The notes below the pieces were generated by a model, which did not search any database, was not told where the DNA came from, and saw nothing but the letters and a program-made list of their open reading frames with translations. The position numbers were made by a program, and so were the translations under genes. DNA of 64,000 nucleotides from Protea cynaroides (taxonomy: Eukaryota > Streptophyta > Magnoliopsida > Proteales > Proteaceae): assembly GCA_028583415.1 (NCBI GenBank), contig CM053276.1, positions 13,165,774 through 13,229,773 of the forward strand, given 5' to 3'. Shown in pieces: positions 44,068 through 55,085 of this stretch. The number at the start of each line of letters is the position of its first letter. Position 1 is the first letter of the stretch.

Positions 44068-47000
44068 GAATCATGGTGATGCCATGTGTGAACTTTAATT
44101 CAGTAATGGGGCCCACATTTGAGAAAGAAGGAAAGAAGGTGCTGGAAGGAATGGCGACATCTCACTCTCTTCATTTTAAATTTTGGGGCAAATGGAGTAA
44201 ACATGAACCGCTGTACCTCCAACTGCCAAGTGGACTTAACGGTTACAACTCCTTGTTGATGTCCCCTTTTTCGTTTTGGTTTGGTTTCATGTGAGGGTGT
44301 CAATTTTCAACCGAACCGGTAGTCCAGTGAGATCCAGTCTAAAATGGAATTTGGATCTTATGTAATGAGGCCACTCCTGTAGTGAAGATTTTATCTATTT
44401 AAAATAGATTGGCATATATCTTAATGTACTTTGATTGTTTCGGAATACATGAGGATCCATTTTGAATCAGTGGGATCTTCATTACACGGGTGATCTCACT
44501 ACAAAAAATCTTTTTCCGTCTAAACTAATCTGAAACCGATTTAGATTGAATTGACAATGGATATGTTTCGGATTAGCTTATTATAATATTTCTCGGTTCT
44601 AGTCTGATCCGGACTAGTCTGAAATCGAACAGTTAAGACATATCGGCCAAGTCCGAACCAAACTTCATCCTAACCCGAATGGTAGGAATTTGTACATATG
44701 ATGGTCAACTCCATCAATACCTAAAGTATGATGACATCATTTGCCGGGCTAGTAAATGGATCTGAAACTAAACTAATCGGAAGTGAATCTGATAAGCCTA
44801 GTCCGATAACAAATCGACGCGAAGATCAATCAGTTAGTTACTGTACACTGTGCAACCCACCTAATCCAAACCTTTTAATCAACATATTTTGGTCGGACAC
44901 TATAAAAACCCGATATGGATTTGGTTTGAACCGAGTGTGACCACATATCATGGATAAAGTATCGTTTTCTTTCGCTGTTGAAATCGTGGGACCTACTTGG
45001 GCATTTGATTTCCACACACGGCTCCTGCGGGATCTCTTTAGAGTGACTGGTATCAGTTAGAGTTTGATATCATAGCAAAGGTGTGATAATTCGGATATAT
45101 CGGAATTAAGACGGTTTGTTTGGTAAGAAGCAGGAGAGAAAAGGAAGAGTTTTTTTTTTTTATCCGACAGCAGAATCTATTCATCCATAGTGTTTTTTAT
45201 GCTATATCCAATGAATCTCATCATCAGCCTACAAAAGAAGATTCAAAATGCTTTTCCGAGGCCTGGGTTTAATTAAAGGGTCAGATCTTGTAATCCTGTG
45301 GTTGAAAAGATTTTCCACCATGGAAAATGAAAACTCAACTTAAAAAAAAAAAGATAAAAAAAAAAAAACTAGATCTTCTCAACCTCTAGATCCATCTAAT
45401 CTGTCCAGCACCATCGGATCATGCTTATACTTAAGGGGAGAGACAGATTTAACGGTGCTGGTTGGGCTAGACATGGCTAGAGAATGGAGAGGACCAGTGC
45501 ATAGTAATGCTATAAGGAATATTCGTACATCATTTCTTAGAATAAGATAATCCGTAAAAAAATTGAATAAGTTATTGATGCCTAAGTCAGGATCCGAACA
45601 ACAAATAACAAATAAGGTCTGCTCTTTAGAGGAGAAGTTGAGGGTGAGAAATATGGGGTTGCAAAAAATCGGGGGTTGTCAAGATGGTGTTGCCTTTTTT
45701 GAGTGAATATCAATATACTTGTTACTCGTGAGATCGAGCTTTATTTATTGCATGACTGGATGGATTTAGGCATGAGTGAGTAGTTGCGTGTTGGACATGT
45801 GCGAGTATTTGGCGCCTTGTTTGCGGACAAACAAAGGTCGCTTCTGCTGTTTCCGAAGATGATCAATTTTGAGTTGATGTGTTAGGCCTTTGTTGGATGG
45901 TATAGTCAAAACTGTGCTGTTCCGCAGAAGAGAAAAGGAGAGTGTAATTAATGAGATCCACTCGAGTTGTTGTTAACCCATTAATTACGTCGTCTCTCAG
46001 ACTAATTCATTAATTGTGTGTGTCCGATACACAACCATTGCATTAAACGTGGAGAGATTGGTATGTCTTCAACAGGGGGATGAGGTGCTCCGTTATAGAT
46101 TTCGTACTTCATTGGGTTGATGTGTTGGGTTCTGATCAAGTGATGTTGTATCGATGTGTCACTTTGATATTGGTTGGTGTTATTTACTGTAGACATGCAA
46201 GTTTATATATCTCTCTCTCCCTCTCTCTCCCTCCCTCTTAAAAAAAAAAAAACTAATGCTTTAACAACTCCCAATGTTGATTCGGGTACTTTAAAATAAA
46301 ATAAAGATTATTCAATGATTCAATCTTGCCTTATACATTTTTTGCTTATTCTATAATGTAATTTTTTTTTTATCCTTTTTTTTAAATAATTATAAAAAGT
46401 TTCATTCTATGTTCATCAAAAGGACAAAAATATAATTCACTTCATTTTTTCTCTATGTTATGAGCCGTACATATTTTTATATTTTTTTAGGATTGTCCAT
46501 CAATTCTACTTCAAATTAAACACCACAATTATTTTTTCTTTTGAATAATTTATTTTCATTTCTTTTCACATCACGTACCACTGTATCTCAGTTTTCGTTG
46601 CAAACGAAATTAAGATAAGGAAATGAAAATTTTCAAACCTAGCTAAAAAGAAAACTTATAATATAGTTATAGCCTAGCATGATCGTATAAACTACCAACA
46701 ATTCTATAAGAGAAAAATGAAGACCTGGATATTCTTTTGTCGCCCAGTCGTGTTAGGCGTCCATTGGATGGGCTGAGATGCTCAGCATGCATGCTGACAC
46801 ATCTCAATCCGTTCGATTGACTTCTGAAAAACTAAACGACAAAAACTAATCTTTTTCTGAAAAATAATAGAATGATGGAGTTGGAATTAGGGGCCAGTAA
46901 TTGTCACATGTTATGACCATATGAAAGATGTGCAACTTTCATGGTGGCTATTCCTTGTACCTTAAGAAGGAAAGACATGTGAACTTCTCAAGATTCTTTC

Positions 47001-47953
47001 ATGGAAAACTACAGTTGGGGATAGAAGCTCCAATCAACACTAGAGTTGGAAGCTACAACACAACTCACAACTCAAAAAGGGACATCTTTGGAGTAGAGCT
47101 AATATGGTAGGAACACGTGATCGATACAATTAAAAAATAATAAAAATAAAAAAAATCGGATATCAAATCTGTATCCATTTCAACCGATACATTCAATCTG
47201 AGATATCGATTACTAAAACCTTGTCCAACTTTATGTTTTAGGGCTAATGTTTTCATCATGACTTATTAAAGAAACCAATCCAATCAATCCGAGAAGCTTG
47301 AATTTTAAAAAGAAGAGAAATAGAAGAATGTGAGAGTGAAGTACAATTATCTTCTTACTAAAACAATAAAAAAAGTACAATTATCTTTCCCTTGTAAGGA
47401 GAAATAATAACACATTAGGGTTTGCTATAAATATAAAAGCAATGGTTTTTCTCTTTAATTGACGAGTGGTGTAAGGAAAAGTGTTTTAAACCTATTATCC
47501 ATTTGAGAGTGAAGTCAATCTCATCTCACCATGGAAGTAGGCAAGAATCTCCTGTTGAACCATGTAAATAATTACGTTGTGTGATTGTTTCCTTCTATTT
47601 TCGTTTGCTTTCTGCATCGTGTTTATGGTTGATTTCTATAAAAACTACTTGATTACTTATTATTGGATTTCACTGTATCAATCTACCCATTTCATGTTTA
47701 CTATAAGAAAACAGGTTCAATTTAAGAAGGGTAAATAACAACTAGGGTACTTAATGTTTGAAGAAATTATATCCGAGTTACCTAATATTTCATATATTGC
47801 GTATTTGCCTTTGAGGTACTTTTAGGACAAAGTTTACTCGAATTTATAAAATTTCTATTTTACCTTCGTGCCAAATCAATTTGGATAGTGTGCATCTCTC
47901 ACAATCCATCATCTCCCTTGCATTCTCCTCCCCTTCGAGAGTGAGATCTTGGG

Positions 47954-47955
<2 letters not shown>

Positions 47956-47989
<34 letters not shown>
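47956..47989. repeat. (CT)n microsatellite
   Basis: A pure CT run of about 34 bp. It generates a spurious arginine/glutamate-repeat frame on the minus strand. Confidence 0.93.
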
Positions 47990-47993
<4 letters not shown>

Positions 47994-48402
47994 AGGATTC
48001 ATGTTTAGAGTCTTGGACAAACATAAAACATAAATTAACTACTTGACTGGAGATGATAATTCTCACCATTTTATGGTCAAACACTTTATAAATGTAATCT
48101 GTTCATATTGATTTAGGTATGATTTTTCAATAGATTTACATGTTTTATTAATATAATTCTTCAATTAATCGGTGTATATTGTCGTTTTTTTCATCGTACA
48201 GTATTATATCTGATCCGTTTAAAACTCGTACCGTTCGTTTTTGTTTTTTTGACGTTCTCAAAATGTTTGACCTTTTTTTGATCGTACCGTTTTTGTTTTG
48301 CTTCGTTTAAAACCCGTTTTGTTTTTTTTACCGTTCCCGTTTTAACTAACTATGGTTCACCCTTCTAAAGGGTTAATTTGGCCATATAAAAAAAATTAAC
48401 CT

Positions 48403-48540
48403 CCCACCGTTGGTATCTAATGGAATATTCCTAACAGCGTGAGTTTATTGGTATTTTAATAGTGTTTCTAGGAAAAGTATTTGTTTTTTTCAAAGGCATT
48501 TGTCATTAAGTATAATGCAGGGGAGGCAACCGTCTTTTTT
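48403..48540. mobile_element. Fragment related to the TIR of the MULE at 59704
   Basis: The words TATCTAATGGAATATTCCTAA and TTTTAATAGTGTTT, then a GGGGAGG...CCGTCTTTTTTT end, parallel the right TIR region at about 61010-61145. The left end was not found, so this is a decayed or partial copy. Confidence 0.45.
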
Positions 48541-50061
48541 TCCTATTTTGAAAAACTAATAGAAGATTAAAAATAAAAGGGAAAGATCCCCCTAGATGGG
48601 GTAAATTATTGAATTTTATGTTAAAATCTACATAAATATGGTGATTCTCAACCATAACTTCCTTTAAAAGCTTCCTTTAAAAGGTTGGTGGCACTTTGGG
48701 GGAGGTCTTCTGTGGTGGTTACCGATGATCGCCTCTGCATTTCAACTTTCTCCGACTGTCTTTTGAAAACCGCCGCTGGATGTTGCCTTCGTAATGGACC
48801 CCACACTCAATCAATGGCACATAATAATCAATTAATGGTTGATATCTAGTGCATCCCAAACTCCTCTTCCCCAACTTGAGAGTTTTGTTTTTGCTCTGAG
48901 AACCTTGCTACAACGGAGTTGATGTAAACCTTGCATTTTTCGGATACTCTCACTTACGTGACTTACTTAATTTTGCCATTCAGGAATCCTAGTCCAACAT
49001 GCTTGCTAAGGGTCTGTCTTATTGACACCTCACCGATATCGATATTGATTTCATTTTAAGTACTGTGTCATCGGTTCATCATGGTAGCCTTGTACATAGG
49101 AAGGTAGTATTGGTATTTGAGTCTTGGAGAGGTTGGGTTTTGTGCCGATGTCACGGACACCATTGCACGATGTCAATGGGATCTTACACCAGATTTTTAT
49201 CACAAATTAAAATCGGTTGATTAATAGTTGTTGATATTCAATAGGTTTCACACTCTTTCATCATCACTTTCAAGATTCTTCTTTATTGGATCCTCTCATT
49301 ACAAGTCATAACTGCAGTCATACAGAGATCTTAAAACCAAGGAGTGGATAATGGCTAACAAGTCACCTTTGCCGATGATAGTGTGAGTGTATGACCCAGT
49401 ATATAATTAAATAATATATGGTATACGAATCTATATTCAATTAGTTATATAAAAAATATACAAATTGATATCTAAACAGTATGAACCGACGATATATCAA
49501 TATGATTCCATATAGTACCAAATCTTGAATCATGACCATAGCGGATAAAAAACAATGTACCAATATCAATATAAATGGAATGATATTTATTTCAGTATAT
49601 GATTTTGGTATCAAATTGACACCCTTGTTTTTGGGATTGTGATCATCAAAAGTCATCATAAACGGCTAAAGATTTTTATAAGGTAGAAATAAGGACAGAA
49701 CAAATGGACCCATGAACCACATGGACTTGGTACACTAACAAGGCATTGGACACACTTTAAAGCGAGCAATACCAAACATATATGTCGAATGTTTGCGTTT
49801 AATGGAAGAAAATTTATTTTAGGTATTGATTTTATTGAAAGGTTTGATTTTAGATTATGATATTCAGTCATGTTTGATTCATGGTAGATATTCTTATCAA
49901 AATTATATAAATTTTCTTACGGTTAAACATTCAAAAAATTTTGATTCCATAAAAATCCTTAAGGTATTACTAATTTCCACCCAATAAAATAGAAAAGGGG
50001 CACTTGGAAACGTTACATTTTTTTTTTCCTTCCATAGTCCCCGAGTATAGAGAGTCCTAAG

Positions 50062-50695
50062 TAAGGGTGTCAACGGGCCGGTCCGGGCCGGTTTCGGTCC
50101 GGGTTGAATCGGTGTCGGGTTTTATAAGCCCAGCCCAAAACATGTCCATTAAGAGTTCGGGCTGGGTTGGGCTGCGCCGGACACAATAACATCGGGCTGG
50201 TCGTGTCGGTTTTTATAGGGTTGGGCTTATTGAGGTGATTTCGGGTTGGTTCGGTCCAGACTGGGCTTATCAAACTTATCGGGCCTATTTTATATGTAAG
50301 ATATATAGTCTATTTTATTATTTTTATCTATAAAATTAGCATCATTCCTTCTATATGCATGTAATTCAGTAAATTGTAACAATTAACATACTTTTTTCAA
50401 CTATAGATTCATATAATCATTGGGATCAAGAAGTGAACTATAACAGTGTAATATAATCCCTCAAAATTTAAAACCATTAAAAGCGGGCCGGATGGACCAC
50501 GGTGTTCGGGTTAGGTATTATTGATTCGGGCAGTTCGGGCTCCTTAACGGGTTGGTCGGTCCGATTTCGGTTTGGGCTGAAACGGTGTCGGGCTTTACAA
50601 GCCGAGACCAAAACGGTTCGATCCGGACTGGGTTCGGGTTATATCGGGCCGGCTCGGTCTGTGCTACCGGTCCGGGCCCATTTTTGACACCCTTA
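50062..50695. mobile_element. hAT-like non-autonomous element
   Basis: A 634-bp element with perfect 12-bp terminal inverted repeats TAAGGGTGTCAA / TTGACACCCTTA. Perfect 8-bp duplications GTCCTAAG lie at 50054-50061 and 50696-50703, the length typical of hAT. The subterminal regions are rich in CGGGCC, GGTTCGG and GGTGTCGGG words in both orientations. There is no transposase. Confidence 0.88.
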
Positions 50696-50703
50696 GTCCT
50701 AAG

Positions 50704-51148
50704 GGTGCAAATTTGGTCTTATTGGCATGAACTTGCCCTGGCCCATCCTGAGCCCGAACAGGGCTTGGGCTGAGATATGGTCTTGAGAGCGGGTCAGCGC
50801 TGTCAGGCCCTGAGTAAAGGTCGGGCCAGGCTAGGATTGAGACCTTGGGTTGAATCCGGCCCTGTCTTCTCCTTCCTCTTCTTGTTCATTGTTCTTATTC
50901 TTTATTTTTTTTCTTCTCCCTAGCCTGTCCTAACCCTTGCGTCTCTCTTCCTCCTCTAGGTCAAGGTCAATCAGGGTTAGCATTACCCACCCCTGAGGGT
51001 GGGCAGGGTTAGATTTTTTTAGGCCTGGACCAGATAAGTGGGCTCAGGATCGGGCTGGAGTTTTAAAAAGCCCAGCCCAACCTGACCCTATTGCAGTTTG
51101 AAGTTGGGCTGGGCTGTAAAAGAAAACACCACCCCTCAAACCCCCCCC
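50704..51148. other. Intergenic stretch
   Basis: Contains GGGC/GGCC-rich words similar to the interior of the adjacent hAT element, up to about 51120. It may be part of an older related element. No gene was seen. Confidence 0.4.
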
Positions 51149-51156
51149 CCTCTCTC

Positions 51157-51399
51157 GGATCTGCATCCTTTCCTCCCAGTCATTCTGGGAGGACAGTGGC
51201 AATCTCCCTCAGATGATCGCCACGTGGCTCTCCGTGAATCCGAAACCCACGTCCGAGCCGATACCCAGCCGACAAGCCAAGCCGATAGGGGGTGTCGGCT
51301 TGGACGTGGGTCTCGGATTCACTCGAGAGCCACGTGTCGGCCATCCGAGGGAGGTTGCCGCGTCCTCCCATAATGACTGAGAGGAGACGATGTGAATCC
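51157..51399. mobile_element. Foldback MITE, copy 3
   Basis: A 243-bp near-palindrome, GGATCTGCATC...GATGTGAATCC. The arms of about 115 bp pair along almost their entire length and contain GCCACGTGGCTCTC and its inverted partner. Flanking CCTCTCTC words fit a target duplication, but they lie in a CT-rich tract, so the exact length is ambiguous. Same family as 32187 and 34963. Confidence 0.88.
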
Positions 51400-52159
51400 C
51401 CTCTCTCTCTCTCTTTCTCTCTCTCTCATGAATGCATATTAAGCCTAAGATGTCTGATTTGCTTCAATTCCAACAGATCATATTTCTTTTGTATGCTTCA
51501 GATAGGTTTGGTCCCAATAGGGCTTAAGCCCAACACTAGTAAGTCTAATAAAGTGTTGTTAGTTAATTAATCGATTACTCGAATTGCAAAACTAAAACCA
51601 AAACCAATCAAGTCCACTTAATAGGAACCGTTTAAAACCGGCAAACAGAAATTATCGGTTTCCATTTCATGTTTTGGATCAGATTAATTATCTGTTCAAT
51701 TTTAGTTTTATATATCACATACTCGAACCAAACCAAAACTGAATCATTTATAACACTCTTAATTTTAGGGAATAAAATGATTGTTGCATTTATCCAAATT
51801 CTTGAACCAAACCAAAACAAAACCATTTAACACCTCAGCACTAGCTCTATTAGACGTTAACCAGTATGTTCATAAATTTATATGGGGTTACGTAAGCAGA
51901 TGACTTTAATGATGATACAAGAATATGAGGTGGGTGACGAAACCTCACTGACGCAACGTAGCAGACAAAAAACAGGAGCCTAGTTTATTTTCATAAATTT
52001 ATTTACAGCTATGACATAAGTAATACCGGGCTCCCTTATTTTATCACCTGTAATAAAGTGAAACTATTTTCTTGTTTTAAACCCATGACTATCAAATTGT
52101 AATATGATAATTTTATAATTAAAATTTTATTAATAAAAAAATAAAATAATAAAATTAAA
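51400..52159. other. Intergenic stretch
   Basis: AT-rich sequence with AAACCAAAACC-type words, as in decayed hAT elements. No TIR pair could be assigned and no gene was seen. Confidence 0.4.
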
Positions 52160-52620
52160 AGTGAATTATACAGACACCCCATCTACTATAGTGAATTAGA
52201 CACCCCATCTACTATAGTGAATTACACAGAACTATCTTGTTTTTACAAAAACTACATAGAATACCTATCTAACAATACTATCATATAATCTCACTCACAC
52301 CATTATTTTTAACTTAACAATAGAAAGTTAATTTTTTTAAGACAAAAATACATTTACTAAGTGTATTCTTGAAAATGAAAAAGAAAATAAAAAAATCATA
52401 AAAAAAAATATATAAATGAAATTGAAAAGTTTTGAAGGTAAAAAATGTCTTTTTAGCATCTAAAAAAAAAAAACATTTTTACGTCATTTTACACTTAGTA
52501 AGGGTATTTTTGTCTAAAAAAAATTTGACCATCTGCCGTTAAGTTGAAAGTAACGGTGTGAGTGAGATTGTATGATAACATTGTTAGAGAGGTATTCTGG
52601 GTAACTTTTGTAAAAGCAAG
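52160..52620. mobile_element. Truncated MULE related to the 2568-3588 element
   Basis: The left part (about 52160-52350) has GAATTACACAGA, CACCCCATCTAC and TCATATAATCTCAC words like the TIR at 2568. The part at about 52497-52617 is its inverse (CTGCCGTTAAGTTGAAAGTAACGG). The right TIR breaks off inside the conserved sequence where a LINE begins. A short internal duplication of ACACCCCATCTACTATAGTG occurs near 52174-52215. No duplication could be found because the right end is missing. Confidence 0.7.
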
Positions 52621-53930
52621 GTCTATTATGGAAAGTTGGAACCGGTACCCAGATCAAGATATGGGAAGACCCTTGGATTCCAAGCCTACCGATCACCCAC
52701 ATTCATTTATCTATCATCTCTTGTCCGGATACTATGATATGGAAGGCTTCTAAATCTGGGAAGTTTTTGGTTAGAAGTGCGTACCATTTACTCTCTACAA
52801 ACCAAAGCCTAATCATATACAGGGACTCCAATCCTTCTCATGGAGGGCGGAGGACATGTTTTGCACAAGCTCTCTGGAAAGCTATCTGGGCGTGTAAGAC
52901 TCTACCTAAAATTAAACATTTCATGTGGAAATGTTGTAACATTTCATGTGGAAATGTTGTGCTAGGGTATGCCTACTCGTACGGCACTAACCCGCAGGCA
53001 TATAGAGGCTGATACCATCTGTCGAGGGTGAAACCTTGGAACATCTGTTGCTTTACTGTCCTTCCTCTAGAGCAGTATGGTTGGGTAGTCATCTTTCTTT
53101 ACTTATCCCAATGGATCGATCTTTATCTTTTAATCAATGGATGGATCAATTCTGTAGACTACCTTCAAATTTCCATAAATCACAATGCCGACTAATTTCC
53201 TCCTCTATTATTTTTCTATGTTGGCATTTGTGGAGGGCTCGAAATTCCCTTTATTTTGAAGGTAAACAGCAATCTCCTGTGGAAGTTATTCAACCGGCGG
53301 AGAGAGCTTTTGGTGAATACTGTGCAGCACATCGGTTGGGTCCACTCTTTGATAGAGTGAACTCAGATCCTTTTGAGGAATCTTTCAGTCTTTGGAGACC
53401 ACCACCTTATGGTTCCTTTAAAATTAACACAGATGCATCCTTATCTCTGGATTTATCAGCAAGTTCGATTGGTCTGGTTTGCAGAAATCATGCGGGTGAA
53501 CCAATTTTTGCTGCAGCTGAAGCTAACTGGTTTACTTCCACTGCAGTAAGGGAGGCACTGGCGGTCCACAAGGCTATAGTTTTGGCGATCCAACAAGGAT
53601 TTGCATCTGTTACTGTAGAAATGGATAGTTTGGAAATGCTTCAATATTTGCATGGAAAAAAACAGGTTTTTGATGTCTTTATGGGTACTATTTTGAAGGA
53701 TATTCAGGAGTTCCTTCTGAAACAATGTAAAGTTTCCTTCCTATATATACCCCAAAATGGGAATAGGGTTGCTCATCTGGTGGCTCAACAAGCTAGATAT
53801 GCCCCTCAAAAGTTATGGTGGACTTCGGAGTCTAATTGGTTAAAAACACTATGTAATTCGGATGTAAATGCCGCTGGTGATATCAATGCACAATGATCTA
53901 GTCTTTTACCCAAAAAAAATAAAAATGGAA
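52618..53930 (+). mobile_element. 5'-truncated L1-type LINE (zinc-finger RT domain and RNase H)
   Basis: The segment opens with GTQIKIWEDPWIPSLPI, typical of the region after the LINE reverse transcriptase. It continues through GKFLVRSAYHLLS and a C-terminal zinc-finger RT domain (ETLEHLLLYCPSSRAVW), then an RNase H domain. A frameshift lies near 53020 and a 21-bp tandem duplication at 52918-52959. It ends in CCCAAAAAAAATAAAAATGG, an A-rich tail. The catalytic reverse transcriptase is absent. Confidence 0.85.
53036..53896 (+). pseudogene. LINE RNase H-like domain, open frame of about 286 codons
   Basis: An uninterrupted frame covering the end of the zinc-finger RT domain and the whole plant LINE RNase H fold: FKINTDASLSLDLSASSIG, then AAAEANWF, EALAVHKAIVLAIQQG, VEMDSLEMLQYLHG and NRVAHLVAQQA. 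The acidic residues of the fold (TDAS, REAL, EMDS, VAH) are in place. The frame opens at a TTG, not an ATG, so it is the continuation of the LINE polyprotein, not an independent gene. A domesticated use cannot be excluded. Confidence 0.75.
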
Positions 53931-54106
53931 TACTAGTTAAAATAATATATTCAGTTGGAGAGTCACATTCATGATTCATGTATACAACACAGAGCCCACC
54001 CATAACGTGAACATTGACTTATTATACATACCTTAGGCCCATTCGTATTGGCCACGAAATGGATCCTCTCCACATTTTCTCACGCCCTCGTAGTCATTGT
54101 TCCAGG

Positions 54107-54548
54107 TAAGGGTGCAATATTTGTATCGGAATCGTTTATCGAAATCAGATCGAACCGTTTACACTAGAATCGAAACACCATTTAGTAATCGGTTCGATTT
54201 TGGTTTGAAATTTGTCATTGTTTACTGAAATCGGACTGAACCATTTGAACCATTTAAATCGTTGAGTTACAGTGGCTAGACACCGATTAAACTGAATAGA
54301 GTGTAAACCGTTTATTCCCTAAAAGCTAAACTAATAAAACTTTCCCATTCCCTATAATATTAATATATTATTTTCAAGACTGAAGACACCAACCCCAACC
54401 CCAATTAATATATTATTTTCCTAATAAGCCAATATTCACCCCAATTAATATACTATTTTCCTAAGATCCAACCTCAATTCCCAAAGGCTTATACCATAAA
54501 ACCAAAATAGTAAAACTGGAAAATACAATAGGCATTAACCATTACTCC

Positions 54549-54599
<51 letters not shown>

Positions 54600-55077
54600 C
54601 AACATTACAATAGTCTCTCCTTCCCATTTGAAGTTTGAATTTTCAACTTAGTCATTGACGTTTGAGTTGCTTGGTTAGTCGAAGCCGGAGCCGAAGGTCG
54701 GGGTACTCATCTATTATTCTTTTTAGTTTTTCCAATACAGTGATAGTGATACACTATTCAGTTATTCTAATGTACTTTATGGTCAATAATATCTCCATCA
54801 ATAAGGGGAGCGTAGGAATATCAAAGAATGCATATTTTTTTTTAATTATGAAAAATCGATTAATAACCGATGCGTTAAACCGTTTATAAATCGCAAGCAA
54901 AATCAATTAACAAAAGACAGTTTAAAAACCGGTAAACTGAAACCAATTACTAATCGATTTAGGTTTCAATTTTGACACCGTTAAATTTAATGTGTTCAGT
55001 TTTGGTTTTACCCTCTTATATACTGAACCGCACAGGACTTGACCGTTAAACTGATTATAAACCGTTTAATACCCTTA
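54107..55077. mobile_element. hAT-like non-autonomous element containing an (AT)n tract
   Basis: A 971-bp element beginning TAAGGGTGCAATATT and ending AATACCCTTA. It is flanked by GTTCCAGG (54099-54106) and GTTCCAAG (55078-55085), an 8-bp duplication with one mismatch. The interior is full of AACCGTTTA / TAAACGGTT-type words in both orientations. An AT run of about 48 bp sits at 54550-54597. No transposase. Confidence 0.75.
54550..54597. repeat. (AT)n microsatellite
   Basis: A pure AT run inside the hAT-like element. Confidence 0.93.
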
Positions 55078-55085
55078 GTTCCAAG

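Larger units (their letters stand above)
43748..50053. other. Long AT-rich intergenic region
   Basis: No gene beyond the MIPS promoter is supported. A GAGGGTGTCAATTTTCAACC word near 44294 resembles an hAT-type end, but no partner was found. It holds a CT microsatellite (47956-47989) and a decayed MULE-like fragment (48403-48540). The rest is low-complexity AT-rich DNA. Confidence 0.5.

Noticed and set aside
44290..44330. hAT-like terminal word GAGGGTGTCAA
   Set aside because: No matching inverted end or 8-bp duplication was found to the right; the same holds for the word near 34283.
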